From an uncultured Chryseobacterium sp. (GTDB lineage Bacteria > Bacteroidota > Bacteroidia > Flavobacteriales > Weeksellaceae), in assembly GCA_913778085.1 (NCBI GenBank), contig CAJYXJ010000040.1, positions 124,001 to 188,000 on the forward strand: DNA of 64,000 nucleotides, given 5' to 3'. Numbering within the stretch: position 1 is the stretch's first letter; each line of letters begins with the position of its first letter. The notes under the pieces were generated by a model. It saw only the letters and a program-made list of their open reading frames with translations, did no database searches and was not told the DNA's origin. This document shows positions 42,628 through 52,371 of the stretch, in pieces. A program made the translations under genes and the position numbers.

Positions 42628-43818
42628 ATGAAAACAATCAATGATTTCAATTTCAACGGAAAGAAAGCGCTCGTAAGAGTGGATTTCAATGTTCCGCAGG
42701 ACGACCTGCTGAAGGTTACCGATAATACAAGAATCACGGCGGTGAAGCCTACCGTAGATAAAATCCTGAATGACGGCGGTTCCGTGATCCTCATGGCTCA
42801 TTTGGGAAGACCGAAAGGAGAGGCCAGGGACGAGTTTTCCCTTAAGCATATCGTTGACGAAGTTTCCAGTGTATTGGGAAAAGAGGTGAAGTTTGTAGAA
42901 GAATGTGTAGGGGAAAAGGCGGAAAAAGCAGCTGCTGACCTTCAGCCGGGTGAAATCCTTCTACTGGAAAACCTCCGTTTCCACAATGAAGAGGAGAAGG
43001 GAGATGAAGCCTTTGCAGAAAAGCTCTCCCAGCTGGCGGATGCCTACGTGAATGATGCTTTCGGTACGGCACACAGAGCACACGCTTCCACTGCTGTTAT
43101 TGCTAAATTCTTTTCATCAACTAAATTCTTCGGTTTATTGATGGCTAATGAACTTCAGGCTATCGATAAAGTATTGAAGAGCGGTGAGAAGCCTGTTACA
43201 GCCATTCTGGGAGGATCTAAAGTTTCAACTAAAATTACCATTATAGAAAATACTCTTCCTGCAGTCGATAATCTGATCATTGGCGGAGGAATGGCCTTTA
43301 CTTTTATAAAAGCATTGGGTGGAAAAATCGGAACTTCATTGGTAGAAGAAGATAAACTTCCTCTTGCATTGGAAATTTTAGGAAAAGCAAAAGAACATAA
43401 TGTAAAAGTGTATCTTCCTTCAGATACCATCATCGCAGAAAGTTTTAGCAATGATGCCGACCGGAAAGAATCGGATATTTATGCTATTCCGGAAGGATGG
43501 ATGGGGCTGGATGCCGGTCCGAAATCAAGAGACCAGTTCAACGATGTCTTGCTGAATTCAAGAACCATTCTTTGGAATGGCCCCATCGGTGTTTTTGAAA
43601 TGTCAAACTTTGCAGCAGGAACAGTTGCTTTGGGAGACAGCATTGCAGAAGCTACAAAACTCGGAGCTTTCTCATTAGTGGGAGGAGGAGACAGTGTAGC
43701 TTTCGTAAAACAGTTCGGTTATGCCGATAAGGTAAGTTATGTTTCTACCGGTGGAGGAGCAATGCTGGAAAGTCTGGAAGGATTGGAACTTCCGGGAGTT
43801 GCTGCGATCAATAATTAA
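42628..43818 (+). CDS. pgk: Phosphoglycerate kinase
   Basis: A 396-residue phosphoglycerate kinase, which makes ATP and 3-phosphoglycerate from 1,3-bisphosphoglycerate in glycolysis. RVDFNVP (17-23), the hinge and substrate motifs [10 protein letters not shown] and [18 protein letters not shown] and the C-terminal GGGDSVAFV loop are visible. Length is standard. Cytosolic and expected to be highly expressed. It is transcribed alone, away from the candidate origin, and ends in a strong hairpin terminator. Confidence 0.98.
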   Translation: MKTINDFNFNGKKALVRVDFNVPQDDLLKVTDNTRITAVKPTVDKILNDGGSVILMAHLGRPKGEARDEFSLKHIVDEVSSVLGKEVKFVEECVGEKAEKAAADLQPGEILLLENLRFHNEEEKGDEAFAEKLSQLADAYVNDAFGTAHRAHASTAVIAKFFSSTKFFGLLMANELQAIDKVLKSGEKPVTAILGGSKVSTKITIIENTLPAVDNLIIGGGMAFTFIKALGGKIGTSLVEEDKLPLALEILGKAKEHNVKVYLPSDTIIAESFSNDADRKESDIYAIPEGWMGLDAGPKSRDQFNDVLLNSRTILWNGPIGVFEMSNFAAGTVALGDSIAEATKLGAFSLVGGGDSVAFVKQFGYADKVSYVSTGGGAMLESLEGLELPGVAAINN

Positions 43819-43836
43819 GAAATTTACTTTCTATAA

Positions 43837-43870
43837 AAAAAGTCCGTTGAAATTTTTCAGCGGACTTTTT
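43837..43870 (+). terminator. Intrinsic terminator after pgk
   Basis: 16-bp stem AAAAAGTCCGTTGAAA/TTTCAGCGGACTTTTT with one T-G wobble pair and a 2-base core loop, followed by ATTTTT. It lies 19 bases after the pgk stop. Confidence 0.9.
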
Positions 43871-44337
43871 ATTTTTCAGCCTGACTTGTCAAGGCCTTAT
43901 CCTGCAGTTAAAATATTTTTAAAATTAAATTTTAAATCCTGGCGACGACATTTTGGAAGATTCAGCTTTTTGTATCGTTTTAGCTGATCTGATTTTTTCC
44001 TCTTAATCTCTTAACAATTTGAAATTTCAGGCATCTGTTCATATTGCCGGAATTTCTTAAATTTTAATGACTTCGATGTTTCGTGAAAATTAACGGAAAA
44101 TAATGATCATGTTAGATTTGACTTCTTTTCTCGGAGTTACTAACTTGTTACTAACAAATATCCAAGTTAAAACAGTGAAAACTTAAAAACGGTTGATTTT
44201 TTAAAAATTTTCTGACCGGTAAAAAGAGTAGGGGAGGGGTTAAAATGGGAAAGTCCGGATAGAATTCCGGACTTTTCAATTTTTTTTGTTCAAATTGATC
44301 AAAATCGACCTTCAGAAACAGCCCAAAAATCAATTTT
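43871..44337. other. 467-bp gene-free region after pgk
   Basis: AT-rich stretch between the pgk terminator and the convergent methyltransferase gene. It holds a second hairpin (44250-44275). Several short frames exist, none with coding character or a credible start. No RNA gene is recognised. Confidence 0.5.
44250..44275. terminator. Hairpin near the 3' end of the methyltransferase gene
   Basis: Stem AAAGTCCGGA/TCCGGACTTT around a 6-base loop. A run of T follows on the plus side (44280-44287), so it reads best as a plus-strand terminator; on the minus strand only a short T-run follows. Confidence 0.6.
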
Positions 44338-45159
44338 CTATTTTTTTTCGATTATGTATATCAAACTTGAAAATTCATTGGAAAAAAGGGCGTTTATGTT
44401 GGAAATCGTTCCGTAGATTACTGCTTTTAGCCAGAAAAGAGGCGATTTTTTATATTTTTCGCTCAACATGGAGATGTAATAAGCGTCCAGAACCAACGGC
44501 TTGATTTTTCTCAGTTTCCAGTTGGGTTTTTTAGAAATCAGGTTCTCCATACCGTTTTTGGAAAAGTGATAGATGTGTCTCGGAACATCATAAGCCGCCC
44601 AATATTCTTTATAATGTTTAGCATCGTAGGAGGTAGGATTGGGAACGGCAATAATCAGCAGCCCTTTTTCTTTTAATTTCCTGTTAAAGATCTCAAGCAT
44701 CTCATCCTGATTTTCGACATGCTCGAAAACATGCCACAGGGTAATCGCATCCAGGCTATGATCTTCAATTAAGTTGAGATCATTTAAAATTTTCGCTTTT
44801 AAAATTTTACTTTTGGCGGCTTTTCTCGCATCCGCATCAGGTTCAAATCCAAAGGTTTCAAAATCGGTTTCAATATATTTTACGAATTCCCCTGCACCGC
44901 AACCATAATCCAGTACTTTTGATCCTTTAGGAATACGGTCCAGGAGAATGTTTTTTTTATATTGTAAATTAAACGACTGCAGAAATTTATAAAGCTTTTC
45001 TTTTAAACTTCCTGAATCCTGATGATGGGAAATATAGTCTTCGCTTTCGTAGTACTTTGAAATGTTCGTTGGGATGGGGAAGGTTTTGAAAACTCCTTGG
45101 GTATCTGTTTCTTTTATTTCAAAAACTTCCTGGGAAAGAAAATGATCCTTTATTTTCAT
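44338..45159 (-). CDS. Class I SAM-dependent methyltransferase
   Basis: A 273-residue methyltransferase. VLDYGCGAGEFVKYIE (about 83-98) is the SAM-binding motif I, and the DAITLWHVFEHVENQDEML segment is the usual post-I part (ALTLWHVFEHV pattern). It resembles the type-11/23 enzymes of cell-surface polysaccharide or lipid pathways, but the substrate cannot be assigned. The C-terminal quarter is hydrophobic and may lie on the membrane. It is transcribed alone, upstream of a parS site. Confidence 0.87.
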   Translation of the reverse strand: MKIKDHFLSQEVFEIKETDTQGVFKTFPIPTNISKYYESEDYISHHQDSGSLKEKLYKFLQSFNLQYKKNILLDRIPKGSKVLDYGCGAGEFVKYIETDFETFGFEPDADARKAAKSKILKAKILNDLNLIEDHSLDAITLWHVFEHVENQDEMLEIFNRKLKEKGLLIIAVPNPTSYDAKHYKEYWAAYDVPRHIYHFSKNGMENLISKKPNWKLRKIKPLVLDAYYISMLSEKYKKSPLFWLKAVIYGTISNINALFSNEFSSLIYIIEKK

Positions 45160-45248
45160 TTGATGGTTTTCTTTTATATTAAAAATTAAGATATTCAGAG
45201 CCTATTACAAGCTCATAAATACCTTAATTTTCGTCTTTAATTTTTAAA

Positions 45249-45264
45249 TGTTTCACGTGAAACA
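45249..45264. promoter_or_regulatory. parS site, copy 1
   Basis: TGTTTCACGTGAAACA, a perfect 16-bp palindrome identical to the ParB/Spo0J parS consensus. It lies 9 bases beyond the mnmG stop. parS sites normally cluster near the replication origin. Confidence 0.88.
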
Positions 45265-45272
45265 TTTTTATT

Positions 45273-47135
45273 TTAACGTCCTAAATAGACCAGTAAAACA
45301 TTAATATCCGCAGGCGACACTCCGCTGATTCTTCCTGCTTGTGCTATCGTCTTCGGTCTTACATTTGACATTTTCTGCTTGGCTTCAGCTGAAAGGCTGG
45401 ATATCTTTGAATAATCAAAATCCTCAGGAATTTTAATGTTTTCAAGACGGTTAAGCTTGGCCACATTCTCTTTCTCCTTTTCGATATATCCCCTATATTT
45501 AATATTAACCTCAGCCTGTTCTCTTACTTCTTCATCATATTTGGAGGAAACTTCATTAATAAAATCGATTTCATCCAGCTTTTCGAGTGTCATATTCGGT
45601 CTTGTAAGGATCTGTGCTGCGCGGTACGCCTGATCTACAGGGCTGCTTTCGATAGTTTCCAGGATCGGGTTGATAACTCCGGGCTTTAAAGAAGTTTCCC
45701 GCAGGAAGGCTTCAAGCTCTTCACTCTTAGTTACTTTTTCCTGTACCCTCTGCAAGCGGTCTTCTTTTGCTAATCCTAAATCAAATGCTTTTTGGGTTAA
45801 TCTGATATCGGCATTGTCCTGCCTTAAAAGAAGCCTGTATTCCGCTCTTGAAGTAAACATTCGATAAGGTTCTTCCGTTCCTTTTGTAATCAGGTCATCA
45901 ATCAGAACTCCGATATACGCTTCGTCCCGGTTAAGAATGAATTCGGCTTTTTCTTTAACTTTATTATGGGCATTGATTCCAGCAATCAGACCCTGCCCGG
46001 CAGCTTCTTCATAGCCTGTAGTCCCATTAATTTGGCCAGCAAAATACAAGTTGTCGATCAGCTTGGTCTCTAAGGTATGCTTGAGCTGGGTAGGAGGGAA
46101 GTAGTCGTATTCAATGGCATAGCCCGGACGGAAAACTTTTACGTTTTCAAACCCCGGAATATGTTTCATGGCTTTGATCTGTACGTCTTCCGGAAGGGAA
46201 GAGCTGAATCCGTTTACATAGATTTCTACGGTTTTCCATCCTTCCGGTTCTACAAACAGCTGGTGCCTGTTTCTTTCGGCAAAACGGTTGATTTTATCTT
46301 CGATACTTGGGCAATATCTTGGCCCTAAGCTCTGGATGGTTCCGTTGAACATTGGGCTTCTGTCAAAACCTTCTCGCAAAATATCATGAACTGTTTCGTT
46401 GGTATAAACGATATGGCAGCTTAGTTGTTTGGTTAATTTAGGTGTATCCAGATAGCTGAACTTTTGCGGATGATCATCGCCTTTCTGTTCTTCCATTTTA
46501 GAATAATCCAGGCTTCTTCCATCTACCCTTGGTGGAGTACCGGTCTTCATTCTGCCTGCTTCAAAACCCAGAGAAACCAATTGTTCGGTAATGCCGAAAG
46601 CACGGGGTTCGCCCATTCTTCCGCCGCCAAGCTGCTTATCGCCAACATGGATCAGTCCATTCAGGAAAGTACCGTTGGTAAGAACCACGGAATGTCCTTT
46701 GATTTCGATTCCTAAAGAAGTAACGACGCCCGTTACTTTATTATTTTCAACAATAAGCTGTTTCACCATATCCTGAAAGAAATCAAGATTCGGCGTATTT
46801 TCCAATGCCAAACGCCATTCTTCAGCGAAAAGCATCCTGTCGTTCTGTGTTCTCGGGGACCACATGGCAGGACCTTTGGAAAGGTTCAGCATTTTGAACT
46901 GTATGGCAGATTTATCTGCTACAATTCCTGAATATCCGCCCATGGCATCAATTTCCCGTACGATCTGCCCTTTGGCAATTCCACCCATAGCAGGGTTGCA
47001 GCTCATCTGACCGATGGTCTGCATATTCATGGTAATAAGCAGGGTCTTCGAACCTAAATTCGCAGCTGCTGCTGCAGCTTCACATCCTGCATGCCCGGCA
47101 CCTACTACGATTACGTCATATATTTCTGAAATCAT
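45273..47135 (-). CDS. mnmG: tRNA uridine-5-carboxymethylaminomethyl(34) synthesis enzyme MnmG
   Basis: A 620-residue MnmG (GidA), which works with MnmE to add the carboxymethylaminomethyl group to the wobble uridine of certain tRNAs using FAD and methylene-tetrahydrofolate. GAGHAGCEAA (12-21) binds FAD, and CNPAMGG, GTFLNGLIH and the C-terminal RAEYRLLLRQDNAD and SGVSPADINVLLVYL parts are standard. Length is normal. In many bacteria it lies near oriC, and here it is flanked by parS sites on both sides. Cytosolic. Confidence 0.98.
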   Translation of the reverse strand: MISEIYDVIVVGAGHAGCEAAAAAANLGSKTLLITMNMQTIGQMSCNPAMGGIAKGQIVREIDAMGGYSGIVADKSAIQFKMLNLSKGPAMWSPRTQNDRMLFAEEWRLALENTPNLDFFQDMVKQLIVENNKVTGVVTSLGIEIKGHSVVLTNGTFLNGLIHVGDKQLGGGRMGEPRAFGITEQLVSLGFEAGRMKTGTPPRVDGRSLDYSKMEEQKGDDHPQKFSYLDTPKLTKQLSCHIVYTNETVHDILREGFDRSPMFNGTIQSLGPRYCPSIEDKINRFAERNRHQLFVEPEGWKTVEIYVNGFSSSLPEDVQIKAMKHIPGFENVKVFRPGYAIEYDYFPPTQLKHTLETKLIDNLYFAGQINGTTGYEEAAGQGLIAGINAHNKVKEKAEFILNRDEAYIGVLIDDLITKGTEEPYRMFTSRAEYRLLLRQDNADIRLTQKAFDLGLAKEDRLQRVQEKVTKSEELEAFLRETSLKPGVINPILETIESSPVDQAYRAAQILTRPNMTLEKLDEIDFINEVSSKYDEEVREQAEVNIKYRGYIEKEKENVAKLNRLENIKIPEDFDYSKISSLSAEAKQKMSNVRPKTIAQAGRISGVSPADINVLLVYLGR

Positions 47136-47179
47136 TTTATTGCTTGTTTTAAGCCTTATATTTTACTCTTTTCTACAAA

Positions 47180-47195
47180 TGTTTCACGTGAAACA
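47180..47195. promoter_or_regulatory. parS site, copy 2
   Basis: The same perfect 16-bp palindrome TGTTTCACGTGAAACA, 44 bases upstream of the mnmG ATG. Together with the copy at 45249-45264 it frames mnmG. Confidence 0.88.
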
Positions 47196-47230
47196 TTATC
47201 TGTTTTTACCGGCTTAAACCGGCTGTATCT

Positions 47231-47325
47231 TGGTCCTATTTAGCCCCGATCGCAGCATTTGTCTGAGCTCGTTTTCTTTTTTTGAAAGAAAACAGCGAGT
47301 GCGGAGAGCGGGATTAAGCTCCTGG
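47231..47325. repeat. Intergenic hairpin element with GTTTTCTTT arms
   Basis: The element between mnmG and ybeY runs from tagccccgatcgcagc to gcgggattaagctcc. Its centre is an inverted repeat GTTTTCTTT (47271-47279) and AAAGAAAAC (47285-47293), with extended pairing to CTC/GAG outside. From memory such hairpins with these flanks recur in Chryseobacterium gaps, possibly as small non-autonomous elements. No ORF. Confidence 0.5.
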
Positions 47326-47339
47326 AAATAAACAGAGGC

Positions 47340-47747
47340 TTAAAGGTATTTTGCTAAATAATGATCTTCTTTTTCCCGCATCTGCTGTTCTTCTTCCTCG
47401 GTTTTATCTTTATATCCACAGAGGTGAAGAATCCCATGAGCCAGTACACGTCTCAGTTCTTCTTCATAATTTTTGGACAGGGTAGAGGCGTTATCGTAAA
47501 TGCGCTGCAAAGATACAAAAATCTCTCCGCTTATGGTCCTGCCTTTTACATAGTCAAAGGTAATGATATCAGTATAGTAATCGTGCTGAAGATAATCCTG
47601 GTTTACTTTCAGCAGATAGTCGTCATCGCAGAAAATATAGTTGATTTCGCCCAGTTTTTTTTCTTCTGAAAGAATGATTTCTTCCAGCCATTCCATATAA
47701 TCCGTATTTACAGATTCAGGTAAATTTTCGTAAAAGAATTGTATCAT
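47340..47747 (-). CDS. ybeY: Endoribonuclease YbeY (16S rRNA maturation)
   Basis: A 135-residue YbeY, a metal-dependent RNase acting in 16S rRNA 3' end processing and ribosome quality control. The zinc motif is HGILHLCGYKDKTEEEE. The first two His ligands are present, but the third His of the usual GYDH is replaced (GYKDK); this form seems common in Bacteroidota (recalled). ISGEIFVSLQRI-like text precedes it. It starts 5 bases after the stop of the patatin gene upstream. Confidence 0.92.
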   Translation of the reverse strand: MIQFFYENLPESVNTDYMEWLEEIILSEEKKLGEINYIFCDDDYLLKVNQDYLQHDYYTDIITFDYVKGRTISGEIFVSLQRIYDNASTLSKNYEEELRRVLAHGILHLCGYKDKTEEEEQQMREKEDHYLAKYL

Positions 47748-47752
47748 TGTAA

Positions 47753-49912
47753 TTAAAACCAGTGTCCTAAAATAACACTGAATATGCCTTTTTGATTATT
47801 TTTAAGAGAGTGACTAAAGTTCACTTTGATTTGCCCGAAAGGAGATTTGTATCCTGCCGTAAGTCCTACGGAGCTGTAGTTTAATTTCACGGCATCTTCA
47901 AAGGATATATCATTGGAAAGATTCGCAAAAGAGAAATTTCCGCTTAAAAAGTAGTTTTTGTTGAATTTAAACTGAAGGTCATTTGAAATTAAAACCACAT
48001 TATTACTATTTAACTGCGCAAAATAAAATCCAGAGAAGCTTCGGAAGTTTATAATATTCTGCTCAAAAATTCCTCCAAGTCTGTATTTATAGTATTCAGG
48101 CAAATTTTCACCCAAAGTAATTCCTCCGTAAAGATTCAGTCTGTAGGCGAATTGCTTCGACAAGGGAATATTGATTCTTATGTCTGCTTTGATCTGAACA
48201 AGCCTTCTGTCTACCTCGGATTTAAGAAGATCAATCACCTTGCCTTCTGCATTCATATAGATGCCTCGGGTAGGGAAGTCCCTGTCGTTCTGCGTATCGC
48301 TTTTCAGAAATACATAAGGATTCAGAAAGCGGTTGTATCTTTTATTGTCGCCATTAAATTCTGCTTCAAAATAATCATGGCTGATCCCGCCGCCAATAGC
48401 AAACTTATCTTTCCAGATCGATTGGAGGTAAGCCTCGTTTCTCAGCCATTCCCATTTATCATACTCGTTGTTGCTCGCGTCTTTCAGATTAAAGCTCATT
48501 CCGGAAGAATAAATTCCGAAGCCGGGAATATAGCCGTTATCGATAAAATAGTTTAAGTAATACCTGGGTTTATCTCCAACCACCACATCAAGCGAAAGAT
48601 TGGAGTTGCGGAATAAAAGCCGCTTTGCAGAGTAATTGACGAGCAGCCCGGTTTTGAAAATTTCATCATAATGCAGCCCGAATTTAAGGAAATGCCGCGT
48701 GTCGTCTTCCGTAAGGTAAAGCTTAAGGTAATTGGCCTTACTGTCCGAAATAATATCGTAGTTAATGAACTTATAATTATTTGTCGCTACAAGCTTGTCT
48801 ATTTTTTTATTGATGCTACCGTAAGTTTCCATGGAAGGAAGCCGGAGCCCCATTTTACCAAGGACATAGTTTTTTGCATAAATTCTGTTCCCTTCGATGG
48901 CCAGACTGTCAATCTTATATACATTGGAGTAAATGGGGCTCATTTGCTGTCTTATCCGTTCAAAAGGGCGCTTGGGTAGCTGATCCAGGATATCGGTGTA
49001 TTTAAGGCCTTCTGCGTAGCCGCTGTCGAGGATTTTTTTCTTATCGTCATAGCTTGTGGCAGTCATCCCCTGAAGATCGGGTTTAATATTGATATCGGTA
49101 TATTTATACTGGCGCTCCGTATCCTTTTTTATTCCGAAATCGATTACCTGATTCAGAATAGCAATTATGCTGTTCAGGTCTTCTCTTTTGGAAAGATCCT
49201 GGTTCAGATCTACGCCGATCACGATATCAATCCCTTTGTCTTTTAAAGGCTTTGACGGATAGTTGACCGTCATGGCTCCGTCAATATAAATGCTATCGTT
49301 GATTTTTACAGGATCCATAAGCGAAGGAAAAGCGGAACTTGCCATAATGGATTGTACGAGGTCGCCTTTTTCAAAAATTTCCATATTTCCGCTTTCCAGA
49401 TTGGTAGCGATACACATAAAAGGAATCGGCAGTTTTGAAAAGTCGTGGATGCCGGATACATTTTTGAAAAGCTCTTTCAGCAGGTACACATTTTTCTGTC
49501 CTGAGCTGATGGAAGAAGGAAGGTTAATTTTCCCGTTTTTCAGCGGAATTGATAAAAGATATTTGTCTACCGATTTGTTAAAGAATGTCGTTTCCTGGCG
49601 TTTGGCCTTCGGATCCGTAATCAGGGAATAGAAGTCCGTATCCATAACGATCTTTTCAATCTCTTTTCCGGAATACCCGGAGGCGTAAAGTCCGCCGACG
49701 ATCGCCCCCATACTGGTTCCGGCAATGTAATCTACCTTTACCCCTAAAGAATCCAGTACTTTGAGAACGCCTACATGAGAAAATCCTTTAGCTCCGCCGC
49801 CGGCAAGCGAAAGTCCGATCCTGGGATTTTTTGGAATCACCAGATCTTTTTTGATCTGAGATTGGATGTGAAGCATTTGAAATGCAAGTAAAATAATCAG
49901 GAGCTTTCTCAT
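47753..49912 (-). CDS. Patatin-like phospholipase with outer-membrane barrel domain
   Basis: A 719-residue exported protein. After a signal peptide (hydrophobic 3-14) comes a patatin domain: GLSLAGGGAKGFSHVGVL (oxyanion loop, about 33-50), GTSMG with nucleophile Ser67 and DGAMTVNYP with the catalytic Asp. The C-terminal half is a POTRA-like and BamA/TamA-type beta barrel that ends in Phe (GHWF), typical of outer-membrane proteins. It resembles PlpD-like type Vd autotransporters. It may release or place the lipase at the cell surface. It is followed by ybeY and preceded by murF-alr on the same strand. Confidence 0.92.
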   Translation of the reverse strand: MRKLLIILLAFQMLHIQSQIKKDLVIPKNPRIGLSLAGGGAKGFSHVGVLKVLDSLGVKVDYIAGTSMGAIVGGLYASGYSGKEIEKIVMDTDFYSLITDPKAKRQETTFFNKSVDKYLLSIPLKNGKINLPSSISSGQKNVYLLKELFKNVSGIHDFSKLPIPFMCIATNLESGNMEIFEKGDLVQSIMASSAFPSLMDPVKINDSIYIDGAMTVNYPSKPLKDKGIDIVIGVDLNQDLSKREDLNSIIAILNQVIDFGIKKDTERQYKYTDINIKPDLQGMTATSYDDKKKILDSGYAEGLKYTDILDQLPKRPFERIRQQMSPIYSNVYKIDSLAIEGNRIYAKNYVLGKMGLRLPSMETYGSINKKIDKLVATNNYKFINYDIISDSKANYLKLYLTEDDTRHFLKFGLHYDEIFKTGLLVNYSAKRLLFRNSNLSLDVVVGDKPRYYLNYFIDNGYIPGFGIYSSGMSFNLKDASNNEYDKWEWLRNEAYLQSIWKDKFAIGGGISHDYFEAEFNGDNKRYNRFLNPYVFLKSDTQNDRDFPTRGIYMNAEGKVIDLLKSEVDRRLVQIKADIRINIPLSKQFAYRLNLYGGITLGENLPEYYKYRLGGIFEQNIINFRSFSGFYFAQLNSNNVVLISNDLQFKFNKNYFLSGNFSFANLSNDISFEDAVKLNYSSVGLTAGYKSPFGQIKVNFSHSLKNNQKGIFSVILGHWF

Positions 49913-49923
49913 AATTTTGTGGC

Positions 49924-52371
49924 TTAATCTTTTACATAAATCCGTTTTACACGGGGTGAAATAGAAGTCAGAACTTCATAGGTTATAGTTTGGCAGTAGG
50001 CTGCGAATTCTTTTAAGGTAGGCTTAGCGTTGAATATGGTTACGGCGTCCCCTTCTTTTACATGGGAAATATGATCGACATTAATCATCATCATATCCAT
50101 GCAGATGCTTCCGACAATAGGTGCGAGGGTCTTGTTAATTCCTACGTTTCCTACTTGGTTACCAATCAGTCTCGGGATTCCGTCTGCGTAACCCACAGGG
50201 ATAGTAGCTATCTTTGTCTGATGGTCTGCTTTAAACCGGCGGCTATAACCCACTGATTCTCCGCTTTGCACGATGGATATCTGGGAAATGACGGTTTTAA
50301 AACTTACCACCGGCCGCAGCTGTTTCTGTATTTCACTTTTTGGTGATTCTCCCAGCATTCCGATACCGATTCTCACCATATCGAACTGGTAATCGGTGTA
50401 AGAGGTAATTCCTGAAGAGTTCAGGATGTGGCGGATGGGAGTATACCCAAGCTTTTCTATAATATACGCTGAATTTTTTTTAAATGTCTTTAATTGATTC
50501 TCGGTGAATTCCTTTTCATCTGGCATATCAGAAGACGAAAGATGGCTGAAAATACTCTGCACCTTTAGATTCATAGAGTTTAAAGTACTGCTCAGCTGAT
50601 CCAGTTCATCTTCCTTAAAACCAAGACGGTGCATTCCGGTTTCCAGCTTGATATGGATAGGATATTTTTTATCGTAACCGGATTTCTGAACGGCTTTATA
50701 AAATAATTCCAGAACACGGAAACTGTAAATTTCCGGCTCAAGGTTGTATTCAATAATGGTTTCATAGCTGTGCTGTTCCGGATTCATCACCACAACCGGA
50801 ACCGTGATCCCTTTTTTACGCAGTTCTACACCCTCATCTACAAAGGCAACCCCTAAATAATCAATATGATGATGCTGCAGAAACTCGGAGATCTCATAAC
50901 TTCCCAACCCGTAGGCATTGGCTTTTACCATCGCCATGATCTTTGTGGAAGGTTTCAGCAGGGATTTATGATAATTGATGTTGTGAAGAATGGCGTTTAA
51001 ATTAATTTCCAGAACGGTATCATGCTTTCTCAGCTCAAGAATATCTTTTAATTTCTCGATTTCAAATTTTCTTGCCCCCTTTAATAGAATAAGCTGATTA
51101 TTGAGTTCATTAAGATGTTTACTGTCAATGAGTTCCTGGGTGTTGATGAAAGTGAACGTTTTAGATTTAAATAATTCACTATATTTTGATATTTCTTCTC
51201 CTATAAGGAATACCCAATCAAATTGCTGTTCGTTGACCAGCTCGGAAACTTCTTCGTAAAGTTCTTTTGAATTGGAATTCACTCCCAGGATGTCGGTCAG
51301 CACCAGAGATTTCTTCGGCTTCTTATATTCTTTGAGAAATTGCAACGCTGTTTTCAGGGAATCAAGATCAAGATTGAAAGAATCATTGATGACGATATTA
51401 CCCCTCACGCCTTCGATGGCCTCAAGCCTCATTTCAACAGCCTTCAGCGCATTGATTTTTTCGACGATCTCCTGATTTCCGATATTCAGCTCCTTTAATA
51501 CTGTAATAAGCGCTAAAACATTCGTTAATGTCGCTTCGTCTCTCTGATGCACGGGAAATGAAATTTCTTCACCGAAACAATGCACCACAACATCTTCATT
51601 TTTTTGAATATTGTTTTTATAGCGAATCTGGTTGTGTTCGCCAAAACCGTAAGCAATTAATTTTTTACCGGAATACTGTTCTTTGATTTTTTTCTCAACC
51701 AAAGTATGATCTCCATTGTAAATAATTACTTCAGAATTTCTGAAGAGCTTAATCTTTTCGTCAATCAGTTCTTCTTCGGAGCTGAAATTAGCCATATGGG
51801 CGGTCCCGATGTGGGTAAGCAGACCGATCTGCGGATGGAAAACGGATTCCAGTGTTTCCATTTCTTCCGGATGGGAAATCCCGACTTCAAAAATTCCCAA
51901 TTTGTGAGAACTGTTGATCTGCAGGAGCGATAAGGGAAGCCCGATCTGCGAATTGAAGCTTTTCGGGCTTTTCACGGTAGGAAATTCATTCCACAGACAT
52001 TGATACAGCCATTCTTTTAAAATGGTTTTTCCGTTGCTGCCGGTAATTCCGATTGATTTTAAATGAGAATTCTCAAAATGATACCGGGCTAATGTCTGAA
52101 GAAATATTACGGAATCCTCCACGATAATCCAGGTGACATTTTCAAACTGCGGATCATAATGTTCGGAAATAATGATGTCAATGCCGCGGTCGATGGCCGC
52201 TTCAATAAATTTTTCGCCGGAATTTTTAGACGTATTGATTGCAATAAAAGCCGTGTTTTTGGTAGAATAAATAATTCTGCTGTCGAAAGCAATATTCCGG
52301 ATGATTAAATCTCCGTTCCCTACAATTTCTGCATGGGTGATTTCTGCGATCTGATTTACACTGTAGTTCAT
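49924..52371 (-). CDS. Bifunctional MurF / alanine racemase
   Basis: An 815-residue fusion. The N-terminal ~440 residues are UDP-MurNAc-tripeptide:D-Ala-D-Ala ligase (MurF), with the ATP site GITGSNGKTILKEWL and IVINDSFNLD. The C-terminal half is a PLP-dependent alanine racemase, with MAMVKANAYGLG holding the PLP Lys and ICMDMMMINV near the catalytic Tyr. Together they make D-alanine and attach D-Ala-D-Ala to the muropeptide. This fusion is known in Bacteroidota. The ATG at 52371 overlaps the toxin gene stop as TGATG. Confidence 0.95.
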   Translation of the reverse strand: MNYSVNQIAEITHAEIVGNGDLIIRNIAFDSRIIYSTKNTAFIAINTSKNSGEKFIEAAIDRGIDIIISEHYDPQFENVTWIIVEDSVIFLQTLARYHFENSHLKSIGITGSNGKTILKEWLYQCLWNEFPTVKSPKSFNSQIGLPLSLLQINSSHKLGIFEVGISHPEEMETLESVFHPQIGLLTHIGTAHMANFSSEEELIDEKIKLFRNSEVIIYNGDHTLVEKKIKEQYSGKKLIAYGFGEHNQIRYKNNIQKNEDVVVHCFGEEISFPVHQRDEATLTNVLALITVLKELNIGNQEIVEKINALKAVEMRLEAIEGVRGNIVINDSFNLDLDSLKTALQFLKEYKKPKKSLVLTDILGVNSNSKELYEEVSELVNEQQFDWVFLIGEEISKYSELFKSKTFTFINTQELIDSKHLNELNNQLILLKGARKFEIEKLKDILELRKHDTVLEINLNAILHNINYHKSLLKPSTKIMAMVKANAYGLGSYEISEFLQHHHIDYLGVAFVDEGVELRKKGITVPVVVMNPEQHSYETIIEYNLEPEIYSFRVLELFYKAVQKSGYDKKYPIHIKLETGMHRLGFKEDELDQLSSTLNSMNLKVQSIFSHLSSSDMPDEKEFTENQLKTFKKNSAYIIEKLGYTPIRHILNSSGITSYTDYQFDMVRIGIGMLGESPKSEIQKQLRPVVSFKTVISQISIVQSGESVGYSRRFKADHQTKIATIPVGYADGIPRLIGNQVGNVGINKTLAPIVGSICMDMMMINVDHISHVKEGDAVTIFNAKPTLKEFAAYCQTITYEVLTSISPRVKRIYVKD

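Noticed and set aside
44070-44092. tgtttcgtgaaaa-like sequence resembling a third parS
   Set aside because: It lacks the central CAC of the palindrome; too degenerate to count as a ParB site.
43871-44337. Search for a tRNA, riboswitch or small RNA in the long gap after pgk
   Set aside because: Only terminator-like hairpins were found; no cloverleaf or known riboswitch core could be made out by eye.
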